In this document: positions 38,346 through 46,385 of the stretch, in pieces
Numbering within the stretch: position 1 is the stretch's first letter
Layout of the letters: each line of letters begins with the position of its first letter
DNA from: Flavobacteriaceae bacterium
Lineage (GTDB): Bacteria > Bacteroidota > Bacteroidia > Flavobacteriales > Flavobacteriaceae
Assembly: GCA_014075215.1 (NCBI GenBank)
Contig: CP046177.1
Span: 4,216,501 to 4,280,500, forward strand
Direction: 5' to 3'
DNA: 64,000 bases
Notes under the pieces: model-generated
The model's database searches: none
What the model was told of the DNA's origin: nothing
Seen by the model: the letters and a program-made list of their open reading frames with translations, nothing else
Position numbers and translations under genes: made by a program

Positions 38346-38624
38346 TCACTCTTTGGGTTTTCTAATAAAAAAAGGTTGTTCAAGATTCCAATTGTAGAAA
38401 GTAACCAAATAGTCTAAAACCATTTTATATTCAGGAGTTTGTTCAAAATCAAAAAAGAAACCTTGGTCAGCCTCTGTGGTATTGTCATAATGCGCTGCTA
38501 AGAGACGTATATTTTCTTCAAATTTATAAGGGCAATTTTGGTCATTAGGTAATGTTAAGCTTTCATTTGTTTGTTTGCCAAAATGCTTAAAAAAATCGTG
38601 CTCATCTTTAATGTGAAACTTCAT
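38346..38624 (-). CDS. Hypothetical protein
   Basis: 92 aa, acidic and aromatic (DEHDFFKHFGKQ, FFFDFEQTPEYKMVLDYLV). No signal, no membrane segment, no family I recognise. It lies 5 bp from the convergent RAYT stop and 55 bp downstream of the XRE regulator on the same strand, with which it may be co-transcribed. Confidence 0.55.
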   Translation of the reverse strand: MKFHIKDEHDFFKHFGKQTNESLTLPNDQNCPYKFEENIRLLAAHYDNTTEADQGFFFDFEQTPEYKMVLDYLVTFYNWNLEQPFFIRKPKE

Positions 38625-38679
38625 AGCTAAAAATTAGTATTTATAATAGCACTAATTTACAAAATAGCTTTTAAAAAGA

Positions 38680-39000
38680 TTAGTTGAAGTTCACAAATTT
38701 TACAATAAGTTGTTTTAGTAGTTCTTTGTCTTTTAAAGCAAGTTTCTGAGACTTTTGTATTAAAAGAGTTAGTTCAGTATCCTTTTCTTTATCAAGTCCA
38801 CATAAGGCATCTAAAGAGACTTCTAGTTTTTTAGCAATCGCCAATACTACATCTAGTTTTGGTACCACTTCACCACGTTCATACCGTGCAATATTTCCAT
38901 GACCTATCCTTAAATGGTTAGCCAATTGTTTTTGAGTAAGCTCTTTTTTAGTTCTATAATGCTTTAGGTTTTGGATAAAATCAGATAAAATTAAGTTCAT
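38680..39000 (-). CDS. XRE-family transcriptional regulator
   Basis: 106 aa from ATG 39000 (MNLILSDFIQNLKHYRTKKE). The HTH is at about 17-65 (LTQKQLANHLRIGHGNIARY, VPKLDVVLAIAKKLEVSLDA) and is followed by a short helical tail. It is divergent from the AAA+ ATPase gene with two matching palindromes between them. It is therefore likely the repressor of the mobile module. ATG 39030 upstream is possible but adds an unconserved stretch. Confidence 0.85.
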   Translation of the reverse strand: MNLILSDFIQNLKHYRTKKELTQKQLANHLRIGHGNIARYERGEVVPKLDVVLAIAKKLEVSLDALCGLDKEKDTELTLLIQKSQKLALKDKELLKQLIVKFVNFN

Positions 39001-39062
39001 AAAAGGTGTTTTAAAAAAAGATTCGTGCAATTTTTCTGTAAAAATAAGGGATTAAGAGCAAG

Positions 39063-39078
39063 TATCCAAATATGGATA
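39063..39078. promoter_or_regulatory. Palindromic operator candidate 1
   Basis: TATCCAAATATGGATA, a perfect 6-4-6 palindrome in the region between the XRE gene and the ATPase. A half site TGGATA is at 39098-39103. Confidence 0.55.
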
Positions 39079-39131
39079 TTGTTTTATTACTCATTTGTGG
39101 ATACCTTAGATTTTTCAATGCACTTTAAAAG

Positions 39132-39147
39132 TATCCATATATGAATA
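39132..39147. promoter_or_regulatory. Palindromic operator candidate 2 overlapping the ATPase start
   Basis: TATCCATATATGAATA shares the TATCCA half with operator 1 and covers the ATG at 39141. A bound repressor would block expression of the ATPase-recombinase operon. Confidence 0.5.
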
Positions 39148-40667
39148 TTTTAGACACAAGTAACACCAACAACTACAAGTACACTACAAAACATTTAGAA
39201 CTCCATATTTTAGGTGGAATTAGAACCAACAAATTAGAAAGTCTACGAGTAACAATAAGCATACAGAAACCCAAACAGCATAACGTTTTAAGGCAAAGTA
39301 TAGACTTGTATAATGATAATCAAGTAGAGAAATTAGTACGAAAATCAGCAGAAAGATTAGAAATAGGAACAAGTATCGTAAGAAAAGTATTACAAGAACT
39401 CACACACGAATTACAGAATTATAGATTTTTATTATTAGACAAACAAGCAGAAGCCTATAAACCCTACACAAAAGAGTTAACAGCTAAAGAAATTGCAGAA
39501 TCAGAAGAATTTTTAAGACAGGGAAACTTGCTAGAGAGAACCAACAAATACATCAGTGAATCTGGAGTTATTGGCGAAGACGTTAATAGATTGCTGATGT
39601 ATTTAATTTTTACGTCAAGAAAAACCAACAATCCTTTGCACTGTATTTCTTTGGGAAGTTCTGGAACAGGTAAAACACACCTGCAATCTTCTATAGCAGC
39701 TTTAATGCCAGAAGAAGATATTATAGAAGTAACTACTTTATCTGCAAATGCTTTGTACTATTTTGCTAAAACAGAGCTCTCTCATCGAATTATTATGATA
39801 GAAGATTTAGACGGCGTACAAAAAGTATTGTATACCATTAGAGAATTTGCTAGTAAGAAATGGATTAAAAAACGCGTGGTTCATAAAGATAAAAACGGAG
39901 AGAGTAAAACCATTCCCTTAGAAGTACAAGGCCCTGTTTGTTTTGCAGGCGCTACCACCCAAGAGACTATTTACGAAGACAATGCCAATCGTTCTTTTTT
40001 ATTATACATAGATGAAAGCCAAAAACAAGACAAACGTATTATGGATTATCAGCGATTAGTCATTGCAGGAAAAGTAGATGAAAGCCTACAGCATACAGCC
40101 AAAAGCTTATTGCAGAATATACAGAGAGTTTTAAAACCCATCAAAGTGATTAATCCGTATGCAGAATATTTAGAGCTTCCGCAATCCGTTTTTAAACCAA
40201 GAAGAACCAATGCTCATTATTTACGATTTATAAGTGCCATCACATTTTACAAACAATACCAACGCGAACACAAAGTAAATAAAGAAACTGGAGAAGAATA
40301 CATAGAAACAGAAATAGAAGACATTAAAGAAGCAAATGAATTAATTATAGAAGTATTATTAAGAAAGTCAGATACATTAACAGGAGCTTGTAGAAATCAC
40401 TTAGAGAATCTAAAAACATACTTAAAGGAAGAGAATACAACCACGTTTACAAGTTCTGAAATTAGAAGAAAATTAAGACTCAAAGAAAGTACATTAAGAA
40501 ACTATACTAAACAACTCTTATTAGAAGGTTATATAAGATACGTAAAAGCAGAAAAAGGGAAAATGTATCATTATGAAATTGTTGATATAGACGAATATAC
40601 AAACCTTAAAGCGCAGATAAATAAAGCGTTACAAGACTGTATAGATAGAATAAAAGGTAAAGAATAA
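39141..40667 (+). CDS. AAA+ ATPase with C-terminal winged helix, mobile-module protein
   Basis: 508 aa. Walker A is GSSGTGKT (172-179), Walker B IIMIEDLD (217-224). A sensor-like segment follows (PVCFAGATTQETIYEDNANR), and there is a winged-helix region near 415-470 (FTSSEIRRKLRLKESTLRNY). The N-terminal ~110 residues carry another HTH-like stretch (IGTSIVRKVLQELTHEL). The order ATPase - recombinase 1 - recombinase 2 suggests a helicase- or primase-like helper for transposition or replication of the element. I cannot name a specific family. The start is set by ATG 39141 within an operator. Confidence 0.75.
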   Translation: MNILDTSNTNNYKYTTKHLELHILGGIRTNKLESLRVTISIQKPKQHNVLRQSIDLYNDNQVEKLVRKSAERLEIGTSIVRKVLQELTHELQNYRFLLLDKQAEAYKPYTKELTAKEIAESEEFLRQGNLLERTNKYISESGVIGEDVNRLLMYLIFTSRKTNNPLHCISLGSSGTGKTHLQSSIAALMPEEDIIEVTTLSANALYYFAKTELSHRIIMIEDLDGVQKVLYTIREFASKKWIKKRVVHKDKNGESKTIPLEVQGPVCFAGATTQETIYEDNANRSFLLYIDESQKQDKRIMDYQRLVIAGKVDESLQHTAKSLLQNIQRVLKPIKVINPYAEYLELPQSVFKPRRTNAHYLRFISAITFYKQYQREHKVNKETGEEYIETEIEDIKEANELIIEVLLRKSDTLTGACRNHLENLKTYLKEENTTTFTSSEIRRKLRLKESTLRNYTKQLLLEGYIRYVKAEKGKMYHYEIVDIDEYTNLKAQINKALQDCIDRIKGKE

Positions 40668-40707
40668 TACTTGTCTGTACGACACGCACCCTCGCAAGTT
40701 CGCAACC

Positions 40708-40734
40708 ACTTCGCAAGTAGCATTTTTGCGAAGT
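40708..40734. other. Candidate tyrosine-recombinase core site
   Basis: ACTTCGCAA and TTGCGAAGT form 9-bp inverted arms around a 9-bp spacer (GTAGCATTT), the layout of a Xer/Flp-type crossover site. Extra copies of the arm core occur in direct orientation at 40691 (TCGCAAG), 40700 (TTCGCAAC) and 40767 (TTCGCAAC). It lies in the 154-bp gap directly upstream of the recombinase pair. Confidence 0.4.
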
Positions 40735-40821
40735 TATTTAATTAACAATCAGTTTATTAAATAAGGTTCGCAACAAAGCTTCAAAAAACACATACCGAGT
40801 AAAAAATAAAAAACGATAAGA

Positions 40822-41766
40822 ATGAAAAAATTAATACTACAAAACGAACCTTATAAAATCTTTGTGAAGAACTTTAAAGAATGGTTAGACATCTTAGGTT
40901 ATGCAGAAAGTACAGTGTATAGTTTACCCTTACATCTTCAGGAGTTTTTTTATTATTTAGAGCAAAGTAGTATTAAAAGTATCAATGATATTAGTACAAA
41001 GACAGTCAAAGAATATTATAGTTATTTACAAGAAAGGCCCAATCAAACAAGAAATGGAAGTTTAAGTAAAAGTTACTTAAACAAACACCAACAAGCTCTT
41101 AAGAAATTTAGAGAATATTTAAAACAACACAACTACAAAGACTTCAATATACATTTAAAAACAGAAGAGAATCCAACAGAAGAACGAATCAATATACTTA
41201 CACAATTAGAAATTAAAGAACTCTTTAAAGCAACAGAGTATAGTCATAATTATGAGCATTATAGATTAAGAGATAAAGCCATCTTAGTAATCTTTTACAG
41301 TTGTGGATTACGCAGGACGGAGGCCGTCAGCCTAGATATAAAAGATATATTCTTTGATAAAGAGCGCATACACGTTAGAAAAGGAAAGAATTACAAGGAA
41401 CGGGTAATACCCGTCAATAGATACAATTTACAAATCCTAGAAGACTATGTCTTTGAATCACGACCACAATTTACTCGCACTGAGCGAAGTCGAAGTGAAG
41501 AAGCACTATTTATTAGTAAACAAGGCAAGAGAATGGGCGGAATGAGTTTATCAAACCGATTGCAGAAAATTATACAAGCAAGTAATAACAAGGAGATTGT
41601 AGAAAAAAAAATTACACTACATACATTAAGGCATAGCATTGCAACACACTTATTACAACAACAAGTAAAGTTAGAGTCTATCAAAACCTTTTTAGGCCAC
41701 AGTAGCTTGGAATCTACACAACTGTACACTCATTTATTAAAAACAATAGAAGATGATAGGGTATAA
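40822..41766 (+). CDS. Tyrosine recombinase 1 (XerC/XerD-like)
   Basis: 314 aa. A SAM-like N-terminal domain (about 10-105) precedes the phage-integrase catalytic domain. All catalytic residues are visible: Arg164 (CGLRRTE), Lys in VRKGKNYKERVIP (187-192), His267 and Arg270 (LHTLRHSIATH), His293 (LGHSSLEST) and nucleophile Tyr302 (QLYTH). Residues 218-226 (TRTERSRSE) are encoded by a REP-like palindrome inserted in frame. Its last 14 bases overlap the start of recombinase 2, so the two are translationally coupled. Confidence 0.92.
   Translation: MKKLILQNEPYKIFVKNFKEWLDILGYAESTVYSLPLHLQEFFYYLEQSSIKSINDISTKTVKEYYSYLQERPNQTRNGSLSKSYLNKHQQALKKFREYLKQHNYKDFNIHLKTEENPTEERINILTQLEIKELFKATEYSHNYEHYRLRDKAILVIFYSCGLRRTEAVSLDIKDIFFDKERIHVRKGKNYKERVIPVNRYNLQILEDYVFESRPQFTRTERSRSEEALFISKQGKRMGGMSLSNRLQKIIQASNNKEIVEKKITLHTLRHSIATHLLQQQVKLESIKTFLGHSSLESTQLYTHLLKTIEDDRV
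41478..41497 (+). repeat. REP-like palindrome inside recombinase 1
   Basis: CACTGAGCGAAGTCGAAGTG, a motif that resembles the dispersed intergenic hairpin repeats of Flavobacteriia. Here it is in a coding frame, in a surface loop between catalytic motifs. Confidence 0.5.
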
Positions 41767-42640
41767 AGAATATTTAAAGAAAGAGAATTATAGAACAACA
41801 ACAATAGATAGTTATACAAACGAGGTAAAGAAATTTAATTCTTGGTGCAAGAGAAATCATACAACTCCAGAGCAAATAGATTACAAAACTTGTATGAAAT
41901 ATATTAAACACTTACAAAGAAAGAATACTAATAAAAAGACGGTAAATCATAAACTTGGAATCATAAAGAGCTATCTAAACTATTTAATAGCTGTCGCCTT
42001 GCGGCCAGATAACCCGATAGAAACTACCACCATTAAAGGCATCAAAAGAACAGTCAATTACAACATCTTAGAATCTGATGAATTGGAAGATTTATATTAT
42101 AGTTATCAAAGCGACAATGTCGCAGATAAGTACCACAGACTGTGTGCAAAGAGGAATAAAGTAATCGTTGGTTTACTAGTCTATCAAGGATTAAATACAA
42201 CAGAACTCATACAATTAGAACTCGAAGATTTACAACTTTATAAAGGCAAAGTTTATATAAAAAGTGGAGCAAGAAGTAACTCAAGAACATTAGAATTAAA
42301 ACCCTGGCAAGTCATAGAATTTTTAGAATATATAAAAGAAGTTAGAGAAGAAATTATAGATAGAAAACAACTACAAACTGATAGAATCTTTATTCCAAGT
42401 AACAAACGCTTGGGAAATACAATCCAGTTTATTTTAAAGAAGTTAAAAAAGATAAATCATAAAGTAAATAGTTCCAATCAAATAAGAGCAAGTGTAATTA
42501 CAAACTGGTTAAAACAATATAATTTAAGAGAAGTTCAAGTGATGGCAGGGCATCGTTATATATCTTCTACAGAACGTTATGTACAAAACGATTTAGAATC
42601 TTTACATGAAATTGTAAATAACTTCCATCCAATACAATAA
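41753..42640 (+). CDS. Tyrosine recombinase 2, catalytically degenerate
   Basis: 295 aa with the same two-domain layout. The C-terminal His267 (MAGHRYIS) and Tyr276 (TERYVQND) and Arg245 (SNQIRASVI) are kept. The first Arg is replaced (YQGLNTTELIQL, Asn148-Thr149 where LRR/LRxxE is expected), and the His of HxxR is Asn242. It may act only with recombinase 1 as a heteromeric partner, like the paired recombinases of Tn554-type elements. A diverged inverted copy lies at the right edge of the window with the same substitutions, so the changes are old and tolerated. Confidence 0.85.
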   Translation: MIGYKEYLKKENYRTTTIDSYTNEVKKFNSWCKRNHTTPEQIDYKTCMKYIKHLQRKNTNKKTVNHKLGIIKSYLNYLIAVALRPDNPIETTTIKGIKRTVNYNILESDELEDLYYSYQSDNVADKYHRLCAKRNKVIVGLLVYQGLNTTELIQLELEDLQLYKGKVYIKSGARSNSRTLELKPWQVIEFLEYIKEVREEIIDRKQLQTDRIFIPSNKRLGNTIQFILKKLKKINHKVNSSNQIRASVITNWLKQYNLREVQVMAGHRYISSTERYVQNDLESLHEIVNNFHPIQ

Positions 42641-42659
42641 AATCTTAAATTTGTGTAAA

Positions 42660-42911
42660 ATGAAAGTCATGAACATTGAAACCACAAAGCTAGAATTGAT
42701 GCAGATGTTATTACAAACTCAAAAGGAGAGTGTTTTAGCAAAAATCAAGAGTATTTTTGAACAAGAATCGAGTACTTTTTATTCCACTAAAATATCTGAT
42801 TTACAACAAAGGGCAGAAGAATCTTTAAAATCCATAGAAAGTGGAGAAACAAGACCGATCGAGGAATTTAAAAATCAACTGGACAATTGGAAGAACAATC
42901 AAGCTATTTAG
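42660..42911 (+). CDS. Antitoxin-like protein of RelE/ParE pair
   Basis: 83 aa from ATG 42660, mostly helical and acidic (METTKLELMQMLL-type N-terminus: NIETTKLELMQMLLQTQKES). The C-terminal region is charged and probably toxin-binding (SIESGETRPIEEFKNQLDNW). It overlaps the toxin start by 25 bp, the normal layout of such pairs. Likely stabilises the mobile module. Confidence 0.75.
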   Translation: MKVMNIETTKLELMQMLLQTQKESVLAKIKSIFEQESSTFYSTKISDLQQRAEESLKSIESGETRPIEEFKNQLDNWKNNQAI

Positions 42912-43231
42912 TAGAGATTACATCAAAGGCAGAACAGTACTACTGGAGCTTATTGGTTCACTTATATGAAAATCACTCTATTGAAAGTGCCAATAAGAAA
43001 TCTGATGAGATTATAGCGTTAGCAATGTCTTTAAATGTTAATCCTCAAAGAGGAAGTTTAGAAGAAGATTTAGCCCATTTTAACAAAGAATTTAGATCGC
43101 TGATTTATCGTATTACCAAACGCAAAACAGTCAAGATTATTTACTTGATTGACGAATTAACAAACAAGGTGTATGTAACTGACTTTTTTGCAACACTGAT
43201 GAACCCCGATAGAAAGAAGAAAAGAAGTTAA
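42887..43231 (+). CDS. RelE/ParE-family toxin
   Basis: 114 aa from TTG 42887. The ParE/RelE fold is recognisable: N-terminal VEITSKAEQYYWSLLVHLYE helices, then FRSLIYRITKRKTVKIIYLI and VYVTDFFATLMNP at the end. Such toxins cut mRNA at the ribosome or poison gyrase; which one cannot be told from sequence alone. The start is within the antitoxin gene. Confidence 0.78.
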   Translation: MEEQSSYLVEITSKAEQYYWSLLVHLYENHSIESANKKSDEIIALAMSLNVNPQRGSLEEDLAHFNKEFRSLIYRITKRKTVKIIYLIDELTNKVYVTDFFATLMNPDRKKKRS

Positions 43232-43244
43232 TTTAAAGGGTTGT

Positions 43245-43680
43245 AAGGTGTTCGCTACGCCCCTCTGTGCAGCACTTTTTTTTGGCCAAAAAAAAATACA
43301 TCGGCTTACAGCCGTTTTTGTCCAAAAAAAAGCTGCTGCCTCCCTGCTTCTGCTCCGCTCACTCGCAGCTCCTCTGTATTTTTGCTGACGGCTCCTATGG
43401 GTCGCCTACAAAAATCCACCGCTGCTTATCGGGCGCAGCCGCTGGTGCCAAAGCCTACTGCGCATTTTTTTTTAATCGATTTATTATTTTTATAATAAGG
43501 AGAAAAAAAATGCTTGTGGCGCGTCCACGCTGCTCACTTAATCGTTCGCAGACAATGTGTCCACGTCGGCTTTGGCGCTGCGCTTTCGCTGCGCTGGTTT
43601 TGCGTACAACGCAGAACACTCAATCGGCGTTGGCCTCTACAAACAGTGCGGTACCAATCAAAAAAGGAAAATACATAGTA
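43245..43680 (+). repeat. GC-rich inverted repeat flanking the tip array, left copy
   Basis: Starts GTGTTCGCTACGCCCCTCTG and is repeated in inverse orientation at about 63190-63648. It is markedly richer in GC than its surroundings and full of short direct and inverted motifs (GCGCTGCGCTTTCGCTGCGC). A frame is open through it on one strand, but its composition suggests structured non-coding DNA, possibly an origin or the terminal region of the mobile module. Confidence 0.6.
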
Positions 43681-43730
43681 GGCTATCATCCTACAAAAAG
43701 TTTACCGTTTTTTTAGTTAAATCCTAAAAT

Positions 43731-43900
43731 GAGTTTACAGTTTTTAAAATCAGTACGGAAATCATTTTAGATATCAGAAGCTAAAGAACTTACAACAAAC
43801 TATGTAGTTCCCCTGCTGAACGCGCTATCGCTTGTCTCATTTTAAAAAGCTGACGATTTATCTCCCTGGCTTCGGCCCCACTATAAATCCTCATCTTTTT
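43731..43900 (+). pseudogene. Degraded copy of the small gene at 62801-63121
   Basis: MSLQFLKSVRK is shared, then the frame breaks (stop at about 43770). Later pieces still match (VPLLNALSL-like and SPWLRPHYKSSSF in shifted frames). Non-functional. The rest up to 44014 shows no gene. Confidence 0.5.
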
Positions 43901-44014
43901 AAAACGGAAGTTCCCCCCAATACTCAGTACTCAATACTCACTACCAATTACCGATAACAAATCCACCAATGAACCAACAGGTATCCGGAATTTTTTTATA
44001 TATTAGCATCAGCT

Positions 44015-45205
44015 ATGACAGCAACCGAAATAACATATCAAAATTTTTTCTTCTCAGGGGAGATACCGTGCCAGAAAAAGGCAACCGGAGAAAAAAAATG
44101 CGTAAGCGCACTACAGTTCTTTAATCAGCCGGAAGGGTATGTAAAAAACGAGGATGGCAAGTTCGGATATGTGTATCAATACAAAGACCACTTAGGTAAT
44201 GTACGACTATCATACACAGATACCGATGATTCGGGGGATATATCTCAAGATGAGATTGTAGAGGAGAGCTCGTATTATCCATTCGGATTACGCCATCGTG
44301 GATATAATAATGTGGTAAGCTCTAATGGTAATTCTGTAGCAAATAAATATGGTTTTGGCGGAAAAGAATTGAATGAAGAGCTTGGATTGGAATGGCATGA
44401 TTTTGGTGCTAGAAATTATGATGCTTCTTTAGGGCGTTGGATGAACTTAGACCCTCTTGCAGAAGGAATGAGAAGGTTTAGTCCTTATAATTACGCTTGG
44501 GACAATCCAATTATTTTCACAGATCCTGATGGGATGTGGGGTAAATATTATGCAGAAGACGGTACTTATTTGGGTGATGATGGAATTGATGATAATAAAG
44601 TATACCAAACAACAGTAACGGCATATGAAAATCATGTTGATGGAGAGGCTGTAATGAAATTCGGCGGTTCAGATTTTGAAAGCCTAAAAAGTGATACGGA
44701 TACACATTTTCTTGGAAAAACAAATGAATTTGGATTAATTCAATTAACAGGAATGGGGAATGAAAATATAGCTAATTATGGAAGTGAAGATAAATATTCA
44801 TACACCGATAAGAAAGGTAATACAGTAGCAAAAGGTAAACATGGAGACGATTGGGTAACCCCAGAAGTAGGTGCTGCTTTTAATGCTGCGGTTAACGAAT
44901 TGAATGAAGATTCTAGTACTAGTATTACAGTAAAAGTTAATGATGGAAGTGCCTTTAACCCAGCTAAAAATCTAGGACATTCCACTCATTTTACTGGAGA
45001 GTCAATTGATATGCCATTTTTGAAGACAAATGGAACTCATAGTAACAATATTTCTAACTTATCAAAAGCAGATAAAAGCCTTAATGGTAAGTTTGTAAAG
45101 ATTCTTAAAGGAAAAGGTTTTACGAAAAATTATTCTGATAAGGGATCAATCCCAAACACAAAACATTCAAAAGGTCATAAAGATCATTTACACGTAGGGC
45201 AATGA
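44015..45205 (+). CDS. Orphan RHS tip 1: RHS core end plus M15/MepA-like peptidase toxin
   Basis: 396 aa. After about 33 unmatched residues it contains the last part of an RHS core (QFFNQPEGYVKNEDGKFGY, YKDHLGNVRLSY, YYPFGLRHRGYNNVV, NLDPLAEG). The tip ends with GHSTHFTGESIDMPF and GHKDHLHVGQ, an Hx(6-7)D plus HxH zinc arrangement as in MepA/M15 peptidoglycan endopeptidases. It is probably a cell-wall-cutting toxin. It lacks a signal peptide and most of the RHS cage, so it is likely a donor cassette and not a secreted protein by itself. The next gene is its immunity candidate. Confidence 0.8.
   Translation: MTATEITYQNFFFSGEIPCQKKATGEKKCVSALQFFNQPEGYVKNEDGKFGYVYQYKDHLGNVRLSYTDTDDSGDISQDEIVEESSYYPFGLRHRGYNNVVSSNGNSVANKYGFGGKELNEELGLEWHDFGARNYDASLGRWMNLDPLAEGMRRFSPYNYAWDNPIIFTDPDGMWGKYYAEDGTYLGDDGIDDNKVYQTTVTAYENHVDGEAVMKFGGSDFESLKSDTDTHFLGKTNEFGLIQLTGMGNENIANYGSEDKYSYTDKKGNTVAKGKHGDDWVTPEVGAAFNAAVNELNEDSSTSITVKVNDGSAFNPAKNLGHSTHFTGESIDMPFLKTNGTHSNNISNLSKADKSLNGKFVKILKGKGFTKNYSDKGSIPNTKHSKGHKDHLHVGQ
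44111..44320 (+). repeat. RHS core/tip junction DNA, cassette 1 copy
   Basis: Matches 33747-33956 in the expressed rhs gene, in the same orientation; the first ~86 bp are almost identical. Confidence 0.8.
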
Positions 45206-45221
45206 TTAAAATAGATGAAAG

Positions 45222-45890
45222 ATGAAAAATAAAATTAGCATTATATTTTTAATAATAGCAGTTTCTTGTTTTGCAAAAGATAAAGGTAAAGGTTTACTAT
45301 ATATTATCAAGAATGAAAAGAAAGTAGAAATAAAGATATACGAAAGAAGTAATTCAAATAGTAAAATGTTAGCTGTATTTACTTATGAAAACAAAGGAAA
45401 TGGAGAAATTGTATATGAAATAAATTCTGAAAGGTTAGTAGAAGAAAATCTTATAGAGTTTGAATATGAAGAACAAGGAATCCCATTGTGTAGAAAATAT
45501 AAAAATTGGTTAAAAGTTATTTATGGATTTGAGAAAAATGGGAAAAAGTTAGTCGGCTGGATTAAATATGAAAAACAAAAGATAAATTATTTTTTTTGGT
45601 CTGAGCATCTAAAATCAAAGTTATTATTCTTTGAATCTTCCGACAAGATTAATCTATATGATGCAATTAATGGCAATGAAGTATCATTTAAATTAGAACC
45701 ATCTCCTTATTTAAAATATGATTATATTATGAAGCCACTAGAAACGAAAGGGAAGTGGATGAAAGTAGAATTAACTACGCCTAATGATAATTGTGACATT
45801 CCTAATCATAAAAGAAAAGGAGTTTTTTGGATAAGATATTTAGATGATAAGTTTAGCCCTAAAGTATGGTATTTTACAAGAGGGTGTTGA
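45222..45890 (+). CDS. Exported protein, candidate immunity for tip 1
   Basis: 222 aa with a signal sequence (MKNKISIIFLIIAVSCFAKD; a Cys near the cut site may make it a lipoprotein). The mature part resembles an SH3-like beta domain region (ERSNSNSKMLAVFTYENKGN, WMKVELTTPNDNCDI). It starts 16 bp after the tip 1 stop. A periplasmic immunity protein fits a peptidoglycan-targeting toxin. Family not identified. Confidence 0.6.
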   Translation: MKNKISIIFLIIAVSCFAKDKGKGLLYIIKNEKKVEIKIYERSNSNSKMLAVFTYENKGNGEIVYEINSERLVEENLIEFEYEEQGIPLCRKYKNWLKVIYGFEKNGKKLVGWIKYEKQKINYFFWSEHLKSKLLFFESSDKINLYDAINGNEVSFKLEPSPYLKYDYIMKPLETKGKWMKVELTTPNDNCDIPNHKRKGVFWIRYLDDKFSPKVWYFTRGC

Positions 45891-45986
45891 AAAGATAGTT
45901 TCCTAAATTAACACTTAAGAAAATAATTTTAATTAAATATTGAAAATAAGTAAACCTGCTGCTGCAGGTCAGGTAAATAACAAAAG

Positions 45987-46020
45987 ATACCGTTCTGTAA
46001 AATCTGAGCGGTATTTTTTA
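45987..46020 (+). terminator. Terminator after cassette 1
   Basis: ATACCGTTC pairs with GAGCGGTAT (one wobble) followed by TTTTTTATTT. Confidence 0.65.
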
Positions 46021-46061
46021 TTTTTGAGTTATGGATAATTTAGAAAACCTAATAACCACAG

Positions 46062-46332
46062 GCATGGCACACACTATTAAAACCACGACAAAAAGGTTCC
46101 AACATTGGAACTTTCCAATAATGACAAGGGTTTTAAGGAAATGACATAAGTTGAAAATTTATAAAGACATAGGAATATTTAATAGTGGATATTTCTATGT
46201 TCTTTCATGACTATAAAGTGAATTTTATATAATCGTAACCAGAGTTATCTAGGAAATGAGTTTATTTGAAGTATTTTAAGAATTACACCCTATAGGAATT
46301 ACACAAGCATTAAATTCTTGATTGGTTCGTAC
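46062..46332 (+). repeat. 271-bp repeat R, cassette 1 copy
   Basis: Same as 35335-35605. It is cut at TTCGTAC by the right end of IS110 copy 2, whereas in the expressed locus the transposase remnant continues another 756 bp before IS110. Confidence 0.9.
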
Positions 46333-46385
46333 CCCTGTATTCTATGATAAAAACAAGTAAAAGTTGAGATATTATTTTTACTAAT

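Noticed and set aside
43267..43716. Open frame of about 150 codons through the GC-rich repeat
   Set aside because: Cys/Arg/Ser-rich low-information protein, found in an inverted structured repeat, no start context and no family; treated as non-coding.
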